Assembly (NCBI GenBank): GCA_026552975.1
Contig: JAPMTR010000082.1
Span: 1-43,483 of the forward strand
From: Candidatus Methanoperedens sp.
GTDB taxonomy: Archaea; Halobacteriota; Methanosarcinia; Methanosarcinales; Methanoperedenaceae
Length of the DNA stretch: 43,483 nucleotides
Direction: 5' to 3'
In this document: piece by piece, positions 33,234 through 41,064 of the stretch
Layout of the letters: every line of letters begins with the position of its first letter
How positions within the stretch are numbered: position 1 is the first letter of the stretch
Notes under the pieces: generated by a model
Seen by the model: only the letters and a program-made list of their open reading frames with translations
Databases searched by the model: none
Told to the model about the DNA's origin: nothing
Translations under genes and position numbers: made by a program

Positions 33234-34030
33234 ATGAATAAAAAATTAGGTGGACCAGCAGCAATACAGCGGTCGGTACTGTAAATTCAGCCGGATTGTT
33301 CACAGCAGCATCTGCAGGAACAACGACAATCAGAGCAACAAGCGGATCGGTCATCGGAACAGCATCAGTTTATGTAGTTCCTCCACCACCTGTCCTGACA
33401 ACAATAACGGTATCTCCGGATACAATTACTATTGTGTCTGGCACAACTGAGACTTTCACAGCTTCCCCAAAAGACCAGTATAGTAATCCTATTGATGCAT
33501 CTATTACATGGACAAGCAGCAACACAGCTGTTGGTACTATAGATGCAAGTGGAAGGTTCTCAGCATTAACTGCTGGAACAACGACCATTACAGCAGCAAG
33601 CGGATCAGTAAGCGGAACTGCTTATGTAACAGTAACAGCACCTGAACCAACACCAGAGCCAACGCCTGAACCAACACCGGTTCCAACTCCAGAGCCAACG
33701 CCTGAGCCAACGCCTGAGCCAACGCCTGAGCCGACACCGGTACCAGATCCCTTACAAAAGGCCGATGTTACTATCAAAGTAATTGATAGCGTAACAGGTC
33801 GAGCAATTGAAAATGCAAAGGTGTCAATGGATGGAGTTACGATCTTTACGAATGATCATGGAATTGCCATCTTTAAGAGTGTTGCCTTTGGAAAACATAC
33901 ATATTATGTAACAAAGGATAGATATCTTAAAGCAGCGGGAAGAATCTACGTAACTGGTAATAAGACTGTAACTGTAAGCTTGAAGAGAATCTCTAATAAA
34001 AATAGACACTATATTGAAGACAATGATTAG
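33234..34030 (+). pseudogene. Big_2-repeat surface protein, 5' deleted and frameshifted
   Basis: A good start (AAAGGAG, then ATG at 33234, 'MNKKL') is followed within six codons by the middle of a Big_2 immunoglobulin-like repeat ('WTSSNTAVGTVNSAGLF') in another frame. Restoring one A in the A6 run at 33240-33245 would join them. The original signal peptide and earlier repeats are missing. What remains is a partial Big_2, a complete Big_2 with the same 'WTSSNTAVGTI' core, a Pro-Thr-Glu linker and a carboxypeptidase-regulatory/PEGA-like domain ('DSVTGRAIENAKVSMDG'). No membrane anchor follows. From 33296 a TTG could in principle restart translation, but there is no ribosome site. Confidence 0.75.
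33641..33748 (+). repeat. EPTP-coding tandem repeat (linker)
   Basis: Repeats of the 12-base unit GAGCCAACGCCT and variants encode Glu-Pro-Thr-Pro runs between the Big_2 and PEGA-like domains. It is an in-frame protein linker, not a CRISPR array. Confidence 0.85.
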
Positions 34031-34131
34031 TCCCATAATTGTGCCTTGTCCGCAAAGAGTTTAGGATCATAAAAGAATTCTAAACCTCTTTCTTATTTTT
34101 TTCCTATTAAAATTGAAATTATCTAAACGGT

Positions 34132-34542
34132 CTAATGCTTGATCTTTTCCAACCTCATCCTGAATTCTTTCCTGTGCCTCTTTTCTTCATCAAGGATGTG
34201 CTTTAAAACACCAACCACTTCCGGATCGTCTATCACAGATATTTGCTGTTTGTATCTCTCGATCCCTTCTGTCTCAAGTTCCACCTGTTTTAGGAGCTGA
34301 CTTTCAAGATCATCTTTACCAAAATCAAGCTCCTTATGTTCCATTGTTGGCTTCCCGCCCCTTTTTACGATCAGATCGGCAAGCCAGTTCATATGCCTCA
34401 TTTCATCAACAGCTATCGCTTCTGTGACCCGGCTCGGATCGCATTGCGGTATAATGAATGCATTCCTGACATAAATCATCGTTGCTTCTATTTCTCTTAC
34501 AAAATCTTCGTTCAATATCTTGATTATTTCATCAACTTCCAA
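34132..34542 (-). CDS. Ferritin-like di-iron protein (bacterioferritin/rubrerythrin-type)
   Basis: The 136-residue protein is a four-helix bundle. The two ExxH motifs are Glu47-Met-Arg-His50 ('AVDEMRHMNW') and Glu120-Lys-Arg-His123 ('LDEEKRHRKEF'); further acidic ligands are likely Glu17 or 19 and Glu88 or 90. There is no rubredoxin domain. Such proteins store iron or remove peroxide. The start is TTG behind GGGAGG with a 7-base spacer. It is divergent from the YqaA-like gene with 100 bases between them. Oxidative stress defence or iron storage fits an anaerobe, but the substrate is not fixed by the sequence. Confidence 0.88.
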   Translation of the reverse strand: MEVDEIIKILNEDFVREIEATMIYVRNAFIIPQCDPSRVTEAIAVDEMRHMNWLADLIVKRGGKPTMEHKELDFGKDDLESQLLKQVELETEGIERYKQQISVIDDPEVVGVLKHILDEEKRHRKEFRMRLEKIKH

Positions 34543-34642
34543 TTATAATCCTCCCGGTAGATTATAGAGGATTCAACAACAGATGAGTATTTATCTTTAT
34601 TTAATACGATCGTTTTTATATCTTACAGGTATATTTTGCCAT

Positions 34643-35098
34643 ATGTTTGAAGCCCTCGAGGGAATCTTAATAGGTTATGGATATACCGGTCTTTTCATTG
34701 CAAGCCTCCTGGCTTCCACGATTCTCCCATTCGGGAGCGAGGGACTACTTGTGCTTCTAGTTTATAAGAAATTCAATATTCCCGCTCTGGTATTGGTAGC
34801 ATCTATCGGCAACTTCCTGGGGGCATGCACGAGTTATTACATTGGTCTGAAGGGGAGGAGGATCGCGGAAAAATATCTCAGGTTTAACACTATGGAGATC
34901 GAAAAAGCAGAGAAGATCTTCTCAAAATACGGTTCATTCGTTCTATTATTTACATGGCTTCCCTTCATAGGGGATGCAATTACTGTAGCCAGCGGAATTT
35001 TGAGATTTAAGTTCTGGATATTTTCAATTCTGGTATTCATCGGAAAATTTATTAGATACTTAGTAGTAGCTTATTCCGCAGCCGTTTTACTGGTCTAA
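34643..35098 (+). CDS. YqaA/DedA-family (VTT domain) membrane protein
   Basis: This 151-residue polytopic protein has the VTT/SNARE-associated core: 'STILPFGSEGLLVLLV', 'GNFLGACTSYYIGLKGRR', 'FSKYGSFVLLFTWLPFIGDAITVASGIL' (read as consecutive parts) and a C-terminal helix. The family includes lipid flippases and DedA proteins; the short YqaA type is unstudied in archaea. I prefer ATG 34643, where the family's usual N-terminus begins; an in-frame ATG at 34583 would add 20 residues and also lacks a clear ribosome site. Confidence 0.85.
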   Translation: MFEALEGILIGYGYTGLFIASLLASTILPFGSEGLLVLLVYKKFNIPALVLVASIGNFLGACTSYYIGLKGRRIAEKYLRFNTMEIEKAEKIFSKYGSFVLLFTWLPFIGDAITVASGILRFKFWIFSILVFIGKFIRYLVVAYSAAVLLV

Positions 35099-35153
35099 TT
35101 GTATAATTGTTTTTAGTTGTTTCTTATAGTCTATTTTTTTGATTTCAGCAGGT

Positions 35154-36242
35154 TTAAGGTATGATCTCGCATCCATTATTGAATCCTGGATAATCAAGAC
35201 CCACCAGATAAAGACCCCCGATATCAATGAGTTCCCAGACTTGCGGCATAGCTTTCTGCATTTCCAAAATAAGATGCTTTACAGTTTTGCAGATCATTGT
35301 ATAACCATCTTCCCGGAGCAAATACCGGGATCTATTCACAAAAAGACATCTTCCCCCGCATATACTGAAAACATCACATGATGTACAGGGTTCGCCTACA
35401 TTTGTCCTTTCAACAAGTTTAGATGGGGCATCTTCATATATAGAGCCGATCACCGAAAAATCAAAATCAATAGAAACAGGACATGCTGATATCCTTCCGT
35501 CTGGCATGATCGTAAAAAAATCAATGCCTGAGCCGCATCTAAGACGCGCCGGCGAACCGCGAAGAAGGGAATTCATTATACCGATAAAAGGAACTATTCC
35601 TTTCACCTGGCCAGTTCTTTTCATTTCGCTTATCCACCAGTCTACAAGTGATGAGATACCTGAATTATAAGAATCGATCCATTCAGGAAGACCCGCAACC
35701 GTATGTTCCCATGCTTCCCAGAACATTTCAAAATCAAGCTGCCAGTGAACATGATCAAAACAATCTTCCAGATTTATAAGATGCATGACATTTTCCCGAA
35801 TATCTGTTCCCTGGGCAACGGTCATTCGTGCTACTATATCCCCGCGAAAGCCTTTTTGTCTGATGATCTTAATATTTTGAAGTGTCCTTTCATAGACACC
35901 ATCTCCACGAGCTTTGTCCGTGACGTCTTTTGTTCCGTCAATAGATACAAGAATAGAACTAAACTTTTCCAGGTACTTCGATTCAAGTTTATGAAGATTC
36001 ATGCCATTTGTCTGGATCACAAATTTCACATCAGTTATTGAATCCATGATGTTTTTCATGGCATCAATTCGAAGAAGAGGTTCCCCGCCATAGAATTCCA
36101 GGATGGGGTCTTTATCCTGAGAAATGAATTTTTTAAGATCATCCAGAGAATACTGGATCTCCCTGGGATGTGTATCGCTTCCCCCCCCACAGTAATTACA
36201 TTTGAGGTTACATTCTTTAGTGAGGATTATATGATAATGCAT
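35154..36242 (-). CDS. Radical SAM/SPASM enzyme, AF1577 family (putative peptide modifier)
   Basis: The 362-residue enzyme has the cluster motif CX3CX2C at Cys11, Cys15 and Cys18 ('LTKECNLKCNYCGGG') and the conserved 'LEFYGGEPLLR' segment. A C-terminal SPASM-type region has several cysteines: 'RLRCGSG', 'ISACPVSI', 'CTSCDVFSICGGRC' and a late 'MICK'. The ending 'FNNGCEIIP' is characteristic of the archaeal AF1577 family, which is classed as peptide-modifying by analogy with anSME and PqqE. I looked for a small Cys-rich or Gly-rich precursor gene within about 200 bases on both sides and found none, so its target may be encoded elsewhere or be a larger protein. Confidence 0.82.
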   Translation of the reverse strand: MHYHIILTKECNLKCNYCGGGSDTHPREIQYSLDDLKKFISQDKDPILEFYGGEPLLRIDAMKNIMDSITDVKFVIQTNGMNLHKLESKYLEKFSSILVSIDGTKDVTDKARGDGVYERTLQNIKIIRQKGFRGDIVARMTVAQGTDIRENVMHLINLEDCFDHVHWQLDFEMFWEAWEHTVAGLPEWIDSYNSGISSLVDWWISEMKRTGQVKGIVPFIGIMNSLLRGSPARLRCGSGIDFFTIMPDGRISACPVSIDFDFSVIGSIYEDAPSKLVERTNVGEPCTSCDVFSICGGRCLFVNRSRYLLREDGYTMICKTVKHLILEMQKAMPQVWELIDIGGLYLVGLDYPGFNNGCEIIP

Positions 36243-36256
36243 AGTTAAGCATAATC

Positions 36257-36321
36257 AACCACAGAGGACACAGAGATCACAGAGTTACAATTTCTCTGCG
36301 AACTCTGTGCTCTTTGTGGTT
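36257..36321. repeat. Inverted repeat built from CACAGAG units
   Basis: Arms 36257-36284 and 36294-36321 pair over 23 of 28 positions around a 9-base loop. Each arm is three near-copies of a 9-base unit ending CACAGAG. A run of eight T follows. It lies between the ends and starts of the thermosome and radical SAM genes. Similar CCACAGAG repeats are scattered in many prokaryotic genomes. Confidence 0.75.
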
Positions 36322-36362
36322 TTTTTTGAAATAATTACACGTATCCTTGTTCTATCTCGTAT

Positions 36363-37979
36363 CTAATCTATATCGCTAAGATCGGGTTTCTTCTTCGGGT
36401 TCGCATCTTTTGCTGCAGATATAACATCATCGATCCTCAGGATCATTGATGCTGCCTCCGTGGCAGAACTGATCGCCTGGGTCTTGACACGAAGCGGTTC
36501 AATAACACCGGCTTCAAGCATATCCACGGGTTTGCCCTGGTATACATCCAGACCAACGGTCTTTTTTCCATTCTCATGCTGGCTGCGCAGTTCAACGATC
36601 ATATTAATAGCGTCAAGTCCCGCATTTTCTGCAAGAGTCTTTGGGATTATCTCAAGCGCCTGTGCAAATTTGCTGACTGCAAGCTGTTCTCTTCCCTGGA
36701 GAGTGGCAGAATATTCCCTTAAACGAAGAGAGAGTTCGACTTCTGGTGAACCGCCTCCTGCGAGTATTTTGCCGTCCTCGATAACTACTCCAACGACCCT
36801 CAGGGCGTCATGCATTGCACGGGCAAGGCTCATAACAACATGTTCTGAGCCGCCGCGTAAGAGAATTGAATAGGTGTCAGGGTTCTTGCATCCTGTTATG
36901 AAGATCATTTCACCATTTCCGACCATTTTTTCTTCAACAAGACCTGCTTCACCAAGGGTATCCGGTGTTATCTCGTCAAGGCTTGTTATTATTTTGCCGC
37001 CTGTTGCCCGTGATAATTTGACCAGGTCATTCTTCTTGACCCTGTGTGTCACAAATATACCGGCTTTGGCAAGGAAATACCGTGCCATGTCATCAACGCC
37101 TTTCTGGCAGAAAACAACATTAGCGCCGCTTTTTATCACTTTGTCTGAAGCTTCCCGGATGAGCCTTTCTTCCTGTTCCAGGAACATTCGGGTCTGTCCG
37201 ACATTTTCAATGGATATTTCAGATTTATTTTCAGTTTTCCTGACCTCGATGGGTGTAGCCAGGATCGCGATCTTTGCATTTTCGATCTTGGAAGGCATGC
37301 TCTGGTGAGTCTTTGTCTTATCAAGGATTATACCCTGGATGAGTTCACTGTCTTCTACAGAACCTTCACCGCGTCGTTCGATCGAGATGTCCTTAATATT
37401 TACTTTCTTTGTGCCATTCTCTTCTTTTACGATCGATTTAACTGCTGTAACAACGAGGTCTGAGAGTTTTTCCCTTGAGAATTCCACACCTTTACCAGTA
37501 AGCGCGGTCTGGGCTATTTTTTTCAGGTGTTTGTCTGTAGAATTCGTTGCCATTGCGGAAAGGATCTCTTTTGATTTATGAGAAGCAAGGGTGAATCCAT
37601 GGATTATCGTTGTTGGGTGAACTCCCATTTCCATGAGTTCCTGTGCGCCTTTTAAAAATTCCCCGGTTAAAACTGCAGCTGTCGTTGTGCCGTCTCCCAC
37701 TTCATCATCCTGGGTCTTTGCCACTTCTGCTACCAATTTTGCAGCAGGATGTTTAATCTTCATTTCATCAAGGATGGTCGCGCCGTCGTTGGTTATTATC
37801 ACAAGACCTGCCGGGTCAGTGATCATCTTATCCAATCCCCTTGGACCAAGTGTGGTGCGAACGGCATCGGCCACTGCCCTTGCCGCCATGATATTGCTCC
37901 TTTTTGCTTCTTCTCCTCTTGTTTCTTGTGTTCCCTGTCTTAAGATGATGATCGGCTGTCCGCTAGTTTGACCTGACAT
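36363..37979 (-). CDS. ths: Thermosome subunit (group II chaperonin)
   Basis: This is an ATP-driven folding chamber subunit of 538 residues. ATP-site motifs are 'LGPRGLDKM' at 44-52, 'NDGATIL' at 64-70 and 'GDGTTT' at 95-100, with a late '[11 protein letters not shown]'. The C-terminus ends '[11 protein letters not shown]' instead of the Gly-Gly-Met repeat seen in many thermosomes, so its inner-chamber tail may be different. AAAGGAG precedes the ATG. It is a single subunit here; further paralogues would be elsewhere. The start region faces moxR across a 200-base AT-rich divergent gap with TATA-like sequences but no other clear element. Confidence 0.96.
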   Translation of the reverse strand: MSGQTSGQPIIILRQGTQETRGEEAKRSNIMAARAVADAVRTTLGPRGLDKMITDPAGLVIITNDGATILDEMKIKHPAAKLVAEVAKTQDDEVGDGTTTAAVLTGEFLKGAQELMEMGVHPTTIIHGFTLASHKSKEILSAMATNSTDKHLKKIAQTALTGKGVEFSREKLSDLVVTAVKSIVKEENGTKKVNIKDISIERRGEGSVEDSELIQGIILDKTKTHQSMPSKIENAKIAILATPIEVRKTENKSEISIENVGQTRMFLEQEERLIREASDKVIKSGANVVFCQKGVDDMARYFLAKAGIFVTHRVKKNDLVKLSRATGGKIITSLDEITPDTLGEAGLVEEKMVGNGEMIFITGCKNPDTYSILLRGGSEHVVMSLARAMHDALRVVGVVIEDGKILAGGGSPEVELSLRLREYSATLQGREQLAVSKFAQALEIIPKTLAENAGLDAINMIVELRSQHENGKKTVGLDVYQGKPVDMLEAGVIEPLRVKTQAISSATEAASMILRIDDVISAAKDANPKKKPDLSDID

Positions 37980-38179
37980 AATATTCTCCTTTATATAATA
38001 ATTAAATGAAATACGTCATTCCCAATAGTGGATATGACTTTATGCTGGGTTGTTTCATGTTTATAGTTCTATAAAAAGATATCGCACCGTTTATTTATTC
38101 AAAGATATTATTCAAAGAAACAGTAAAAAATAAATATTTTGCATCTATACAAAGTTAATACTCTAAGAGACTTATTGAG

Positions 38180-39175
38180 ATGGTCAAAATGAACGAAGAT
38201 ATCCAGTTACTAAACAAGCAGGCACTCATATATTCAAAAGACCTCGAAGCGATGATCGAAGAAATGCACAGGTCAATAATTGGCCAGGATATGGTACTTG
38301 AAAAGATCATCCTTGCACTTGTTGCAGATGGACATGTGCTCCTTGAGGGGATGCCAGGGCTTGCGAAAACATTGATGATAAAAACACTTTCAGATACTAT
38401 AGAAGCATCCTTCAAAAGGATACAGTTCACGCCAGATCTTCTTCCGGCAGATATCATCGGGACAAGGATCTATAACCAGAATACGTGCCAGTTCTCAACA
38501 AAAAAAGGCCCGATCTTTGCCCATTTTATCCTTGCCGATGAGATAAACAGGGCTCCTCCGAAAGTCCAGAGCGCTCTTCTTGAAGCCATGCAGGAACGCC
38601 AGGTCACGATCTCAGAAGAGAGCCATCCCCTTGAGCGGCCTTTTCTTGTAATGGCCACCCAGAACCCTATTGAGACGCAGGGGACTTATGAATTGCCTGA
38701 AGCACAGGTTGACCGCTTCCTGTTCAAGATCTTGTTGGATTACCCCACCCAGAAACAGGAGCAGGAGATAATGAACATGGTTGCAGGGGTCGGTTTGTCA
38801 AAGATAAAAAAGGTCATTTCCTCCTCAAGGATAATCGAGATACAGGATTTCAATCATCGTATCTATATGGATGAAAAAATATCAAAATATATAACCGATA
38901 TTGTAATGGCAACAAGAACCCCAAAACAATTTGGTCTTGACATTGAAAATTTCATTGAATACGGCGCATCCCCGCGTGCTTCCATAAATATCGCCCTGGG
39001 GGGAAAAGCAAGCGCTCTCCTTGCAGGAAGAGGATATGTGATACCTGAGGATATTAAGAACATAGCCCCCGATGTGCTCAGGCACAGGATTATCCTGACA
39101 TATGAAGCTCTTGCCGAAGAAATGACAACAGATAAGATAATCAGTTCGATCCTTGAAAAAGTGCCTGTCCCTTAA
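38180..39175 (+). CDS. MoxR-type AAA+ ATPase
   Basis: The 331-residue AAA+ protein has Walker A 'GMPGLAKT' at 57-64, Walker B 'FILADEINRAPP' at 116-127 and sensor 1 'MATQNPIETQG'. The arginine-finger region is 'EAQVDRFLF'. MoxR proteins act as chaperone-like ATPases that activate or insert metal cofactors into partner complexes, together with VWA proteins. It leads a four-gene operon with DUF58, VWA and BatD-like genes. An internal Met4 is an alternative start. Confidence 0.92.
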   Translation: MVKMNEDIQLLNKQALIYSKDLEAMIEEMHRSIIGQDMVLEKIILALVADGHVLLEGMPGLAKTLMIKTLSDTIEASFKRIQFTPDLLPADIIGTRIYNQNTCQFSTKKGPIFAHFILADEINRAPPKVQSALLEAMQERQVTISEESHPLERPFLVMATQNPIETQGTYELPEAQVDRFLFKILLDYPTQKQEQEIMNMVAGVGLSKIKKVISSSRIIEIQDFNHRIYMDEKISKYITDIVMATRTPKQFGLDIENFIEYGASPRASINIALGGKASALLAGRGYVIPEDIKNIAPDVLRHRIILTYEALAEEMTTDKIISSILEKVPVP

Positions 39176-39221
39176 AAGATGAAACCTTTTAATTTTTTCT
39201 CGAATAAGAAAGGGTAAAATC

Positions 39222-40109
39222 ATGGAACGCCCAACAACTTCGCAAATTATCTCAAAAGTAAGACAGATCGAAATAAAAACGAACAGGCCAGTGGAAGGAC
39301 TCATCAGCGGTGCATATCTATCTGCGTTCAAAGGGACAGGAATTGAATTCTCGCAGGTGCGTGAATACCAGGCGGGAGATGATCCCAGGACTATTGACTG
39401 GAATGTGACCGCACGGATGAACCATCCATTTGTGAAGGAATTCATTGAAGAGCGCGACCTGACTATCATGATCGTTTTTGATATATCGCGGTCATCTGAA
39501 TTCGCAACAGTAGGTTCGCTTAAGAAAGATATCGGGATCGAGTTATGTGCATCCCTTGCCATGTCTGCAATAAGGAATAATGATAACGTGGGTCTTATGC
39601 TTACCTCTGACATCGTTGAAAAATATATCCCGCCCAGGAAAGGGAAAAAACATGGCTTCAGGATAATAAGGGAAGCGATATTTCATGATCCTGTTCATGA
39701 CAGGACTGACCTTTCTGTTCCCCTTGTGAAGCTTTCCAGGATTCTTAAGAAAAAAAGCATTGTTTTTGTAATTTCGGATTTCCAGGATGATCCCCTAAAA
39801 TTAAAAAAACCGCTCCAGGTACTGAAAAATCGCCATGACATTATAGCTGTTAAGCTGTGGGATATACGTGAACATGAACTTCCAGACATAGGGCTGATCG
39901 AACTTGAAGACGAGGAGACTGGCGAACAGGTTCTTGTGGATACCGGAGATCCTGAATTCAGGATGCAGTTTAAAGATTTGGTCAAATCCAGGAACGAAAA
40001 AATATCCCATTTAACAAAACGCCTCGAAATAGGTATGATAGAGATATCTACGTCAGATGACTGGATCAAATCTGTATTAAAATTCTTTAACTGTGGGGTG
40101 AGTCGATGA
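39222..40109 (+). CDS. DUF58-domain protein (VWA-like fold)
   Basis: The 295-residue protein has the DUF58 signature 'GDDPRTIDWNVTAR' and a VWA-like strand 'TIMIVFDISRSSEF' (the MIDAS-like DxSxS is Asp-Ile-Ser-Arg-Ser). The segment 'SIVFVISDFQDD' matches the second half of the fold. It has no membrane helix. It follows moxR by 46 bases and overlaps the VWA gene by four. DUF58 proteins form the middle component of MoxR systems; their action is not well known. AAAGGGT precedes the ATG. Confidence 0.92.
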   Translation: MERPTTSQIISKVRQIEIKTNRPVEGLISGAYLSAFKGTGIEFSQVREYQAGDDPRTIDWNVTARMNHPFVKEFIEERDLTIMIVFDISRSSEFATVGSLKKDIGIELCASLAMSAIRNNDNVGLMLTSDIVEKYIPPRKGKKHGFRIIREAIFHDPVHDRTDLSVPLVKLSRILKKKSIVFVISDFQDDPLKLKKPLQVLKNRHDIIAVKLWDIREHELPDIGLIELEDEETGEQVLVDTGDPEFRMQFKDLVKSRNEKISHLTKRLEIGMIEISTSDDWIKSVLKFFNCGVSR

Positions 40110-41047
40110 ATTTTCTGAATCCTTACTGGTTCGTTGCATTAATTCTGATACCTGTGATCTGGTACTTTTACAGAACATCCCTGAAAAAGAAAAAATCCCT
40201 GGCCATAAAATTCAGTAATATATCGCTTATAAAAGAAGCAGGCGCTGGAAAATCAAAGGCAAAAGACGTCCTTTTCTATTTGAATCTCCTTTTGATCGCC
40301 CTGCTCATAACCGCCCTTGCTGATCCGCACATTCCCCTCTCCCAGACAAAAGAAGGGGTAAATGTGGTCATGGTGATGGATGTTTCTGGAAGTATGGCGG
40401 CCAGTGATTATAAACCAACACGGCTTGAGGCTGCCAAAGAGAGCGCAAAGATCCTGATAGATGAATTGAGCATAAAGGACAATTCCGGAATCGTGATTTT
40501 TTCAAGCGGTGCGACCACTTCGGCATATCTTTCACCTTATAAAGATAAGGTATTTGAGAAACTTTCAGGAATAAGACAGACTGAAGGACAGACTGCTTTA
40601 GGTGATGGACTTGCGCTTGCAGTGGACATGGCTACATCCATCCCCAATAAGAAAAAAGTTATAATTCTTATGAGCGATGGGGTCAACAACGCAGGAGTGA
40701 TAAGTCCGCAGCTGGCAATTTCATTTGCAAAGACAAATAATATCCAGGTATATACTGTGGGAATTGGGTCAAACGAGAATGTGATCCTTGGATATGATCC
40801 TTTTGGCCGTCCCCAGTACGCCCAGCTTGACGAGGCAACATTGCAAACAATAGCGCAGGAAACGAACGGTCAGTATTTTAAATCTGTGGACAGTTCAACA
40901 CTTGAGAAGATCTATAGTGAGCTTCCCAAAAAAATAGAACGAGAAACTGAAGATTCAAGCATTAAAGACTGGGTAATCCTGGCTTCTATCGGGGTTATGA
41001 TCGTCCAATTGTATTTGAGGTTCGGAAGATACAGGATCTTACCATGA
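40106..41047 (+). CDS. VWA-domain membrane protein (BatA-like)
   Basis: The 313-residue protein begins with the short BatA-type anchor 'NFLNPYWFVALILIPVIWY', a second helix near 55-75, and a von Willebrand A domain with MIDAS Asp-Val-Ser-Gly-Ser at 92-96. The Thr site and 'ILMSDGVNNAG' complete the metal site. A last membrane helix is at about 287-305. The VWA domain probably faces outward between helices, as in the Bat/aerotolerance systems. It overlaps DUF58 and the next gene by four bases each. In archaea the metal-dependent partner is not known. Confidence 0.92.
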   Translation: MNFLNPYWFVALILIPVIWYFYRTSLKKKKSLAIKFSNISLIKEAGAGKSKAKDVLFYLNLLLIALLITALADPHIPLSQTKEGVNVVMVMDVSGSMAASDYKPTRLEAAKESAKILIDELSIKDNSGIVIFSSGATTSAYLSPYKDKVFEKLSGIRQTEGQTALGDGLALAVDMATSIPNKKKVIILMSDGVNNAGVISPQLAISFAKTNNIQVYTVGIGSNENVILGYDPFGRPQYAQLDEATLQTIAQETNGQYFKSVDSSTLEKIYSELPKKIERETEDSSIKDWVILASIGVMIVQLYLRFGRYRILP

Positions 41048-41064
41048 TGCAAGAAGGTGAAAAG

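Noticed and set aside
33641..33748. Regular short repeats that might suggest a CRISPR array
   Set aside because: The units are 12 bases, contiguous without spacers, and encode an in-frame EPTP linker.
29349..34030. An integrated virus or genomic island
   Set aside because: The stretch has remnants and orphan genes, but I found no integrase, transposase, capsid or attachment-site pair, and srp19 lies intact inside it.
38882..39613. A 243-codon minus-strand frame over moxR and DUF58
   Set aside because: It spans the boundary of two well-supported genes in the opposite direction and shows no family pattern.
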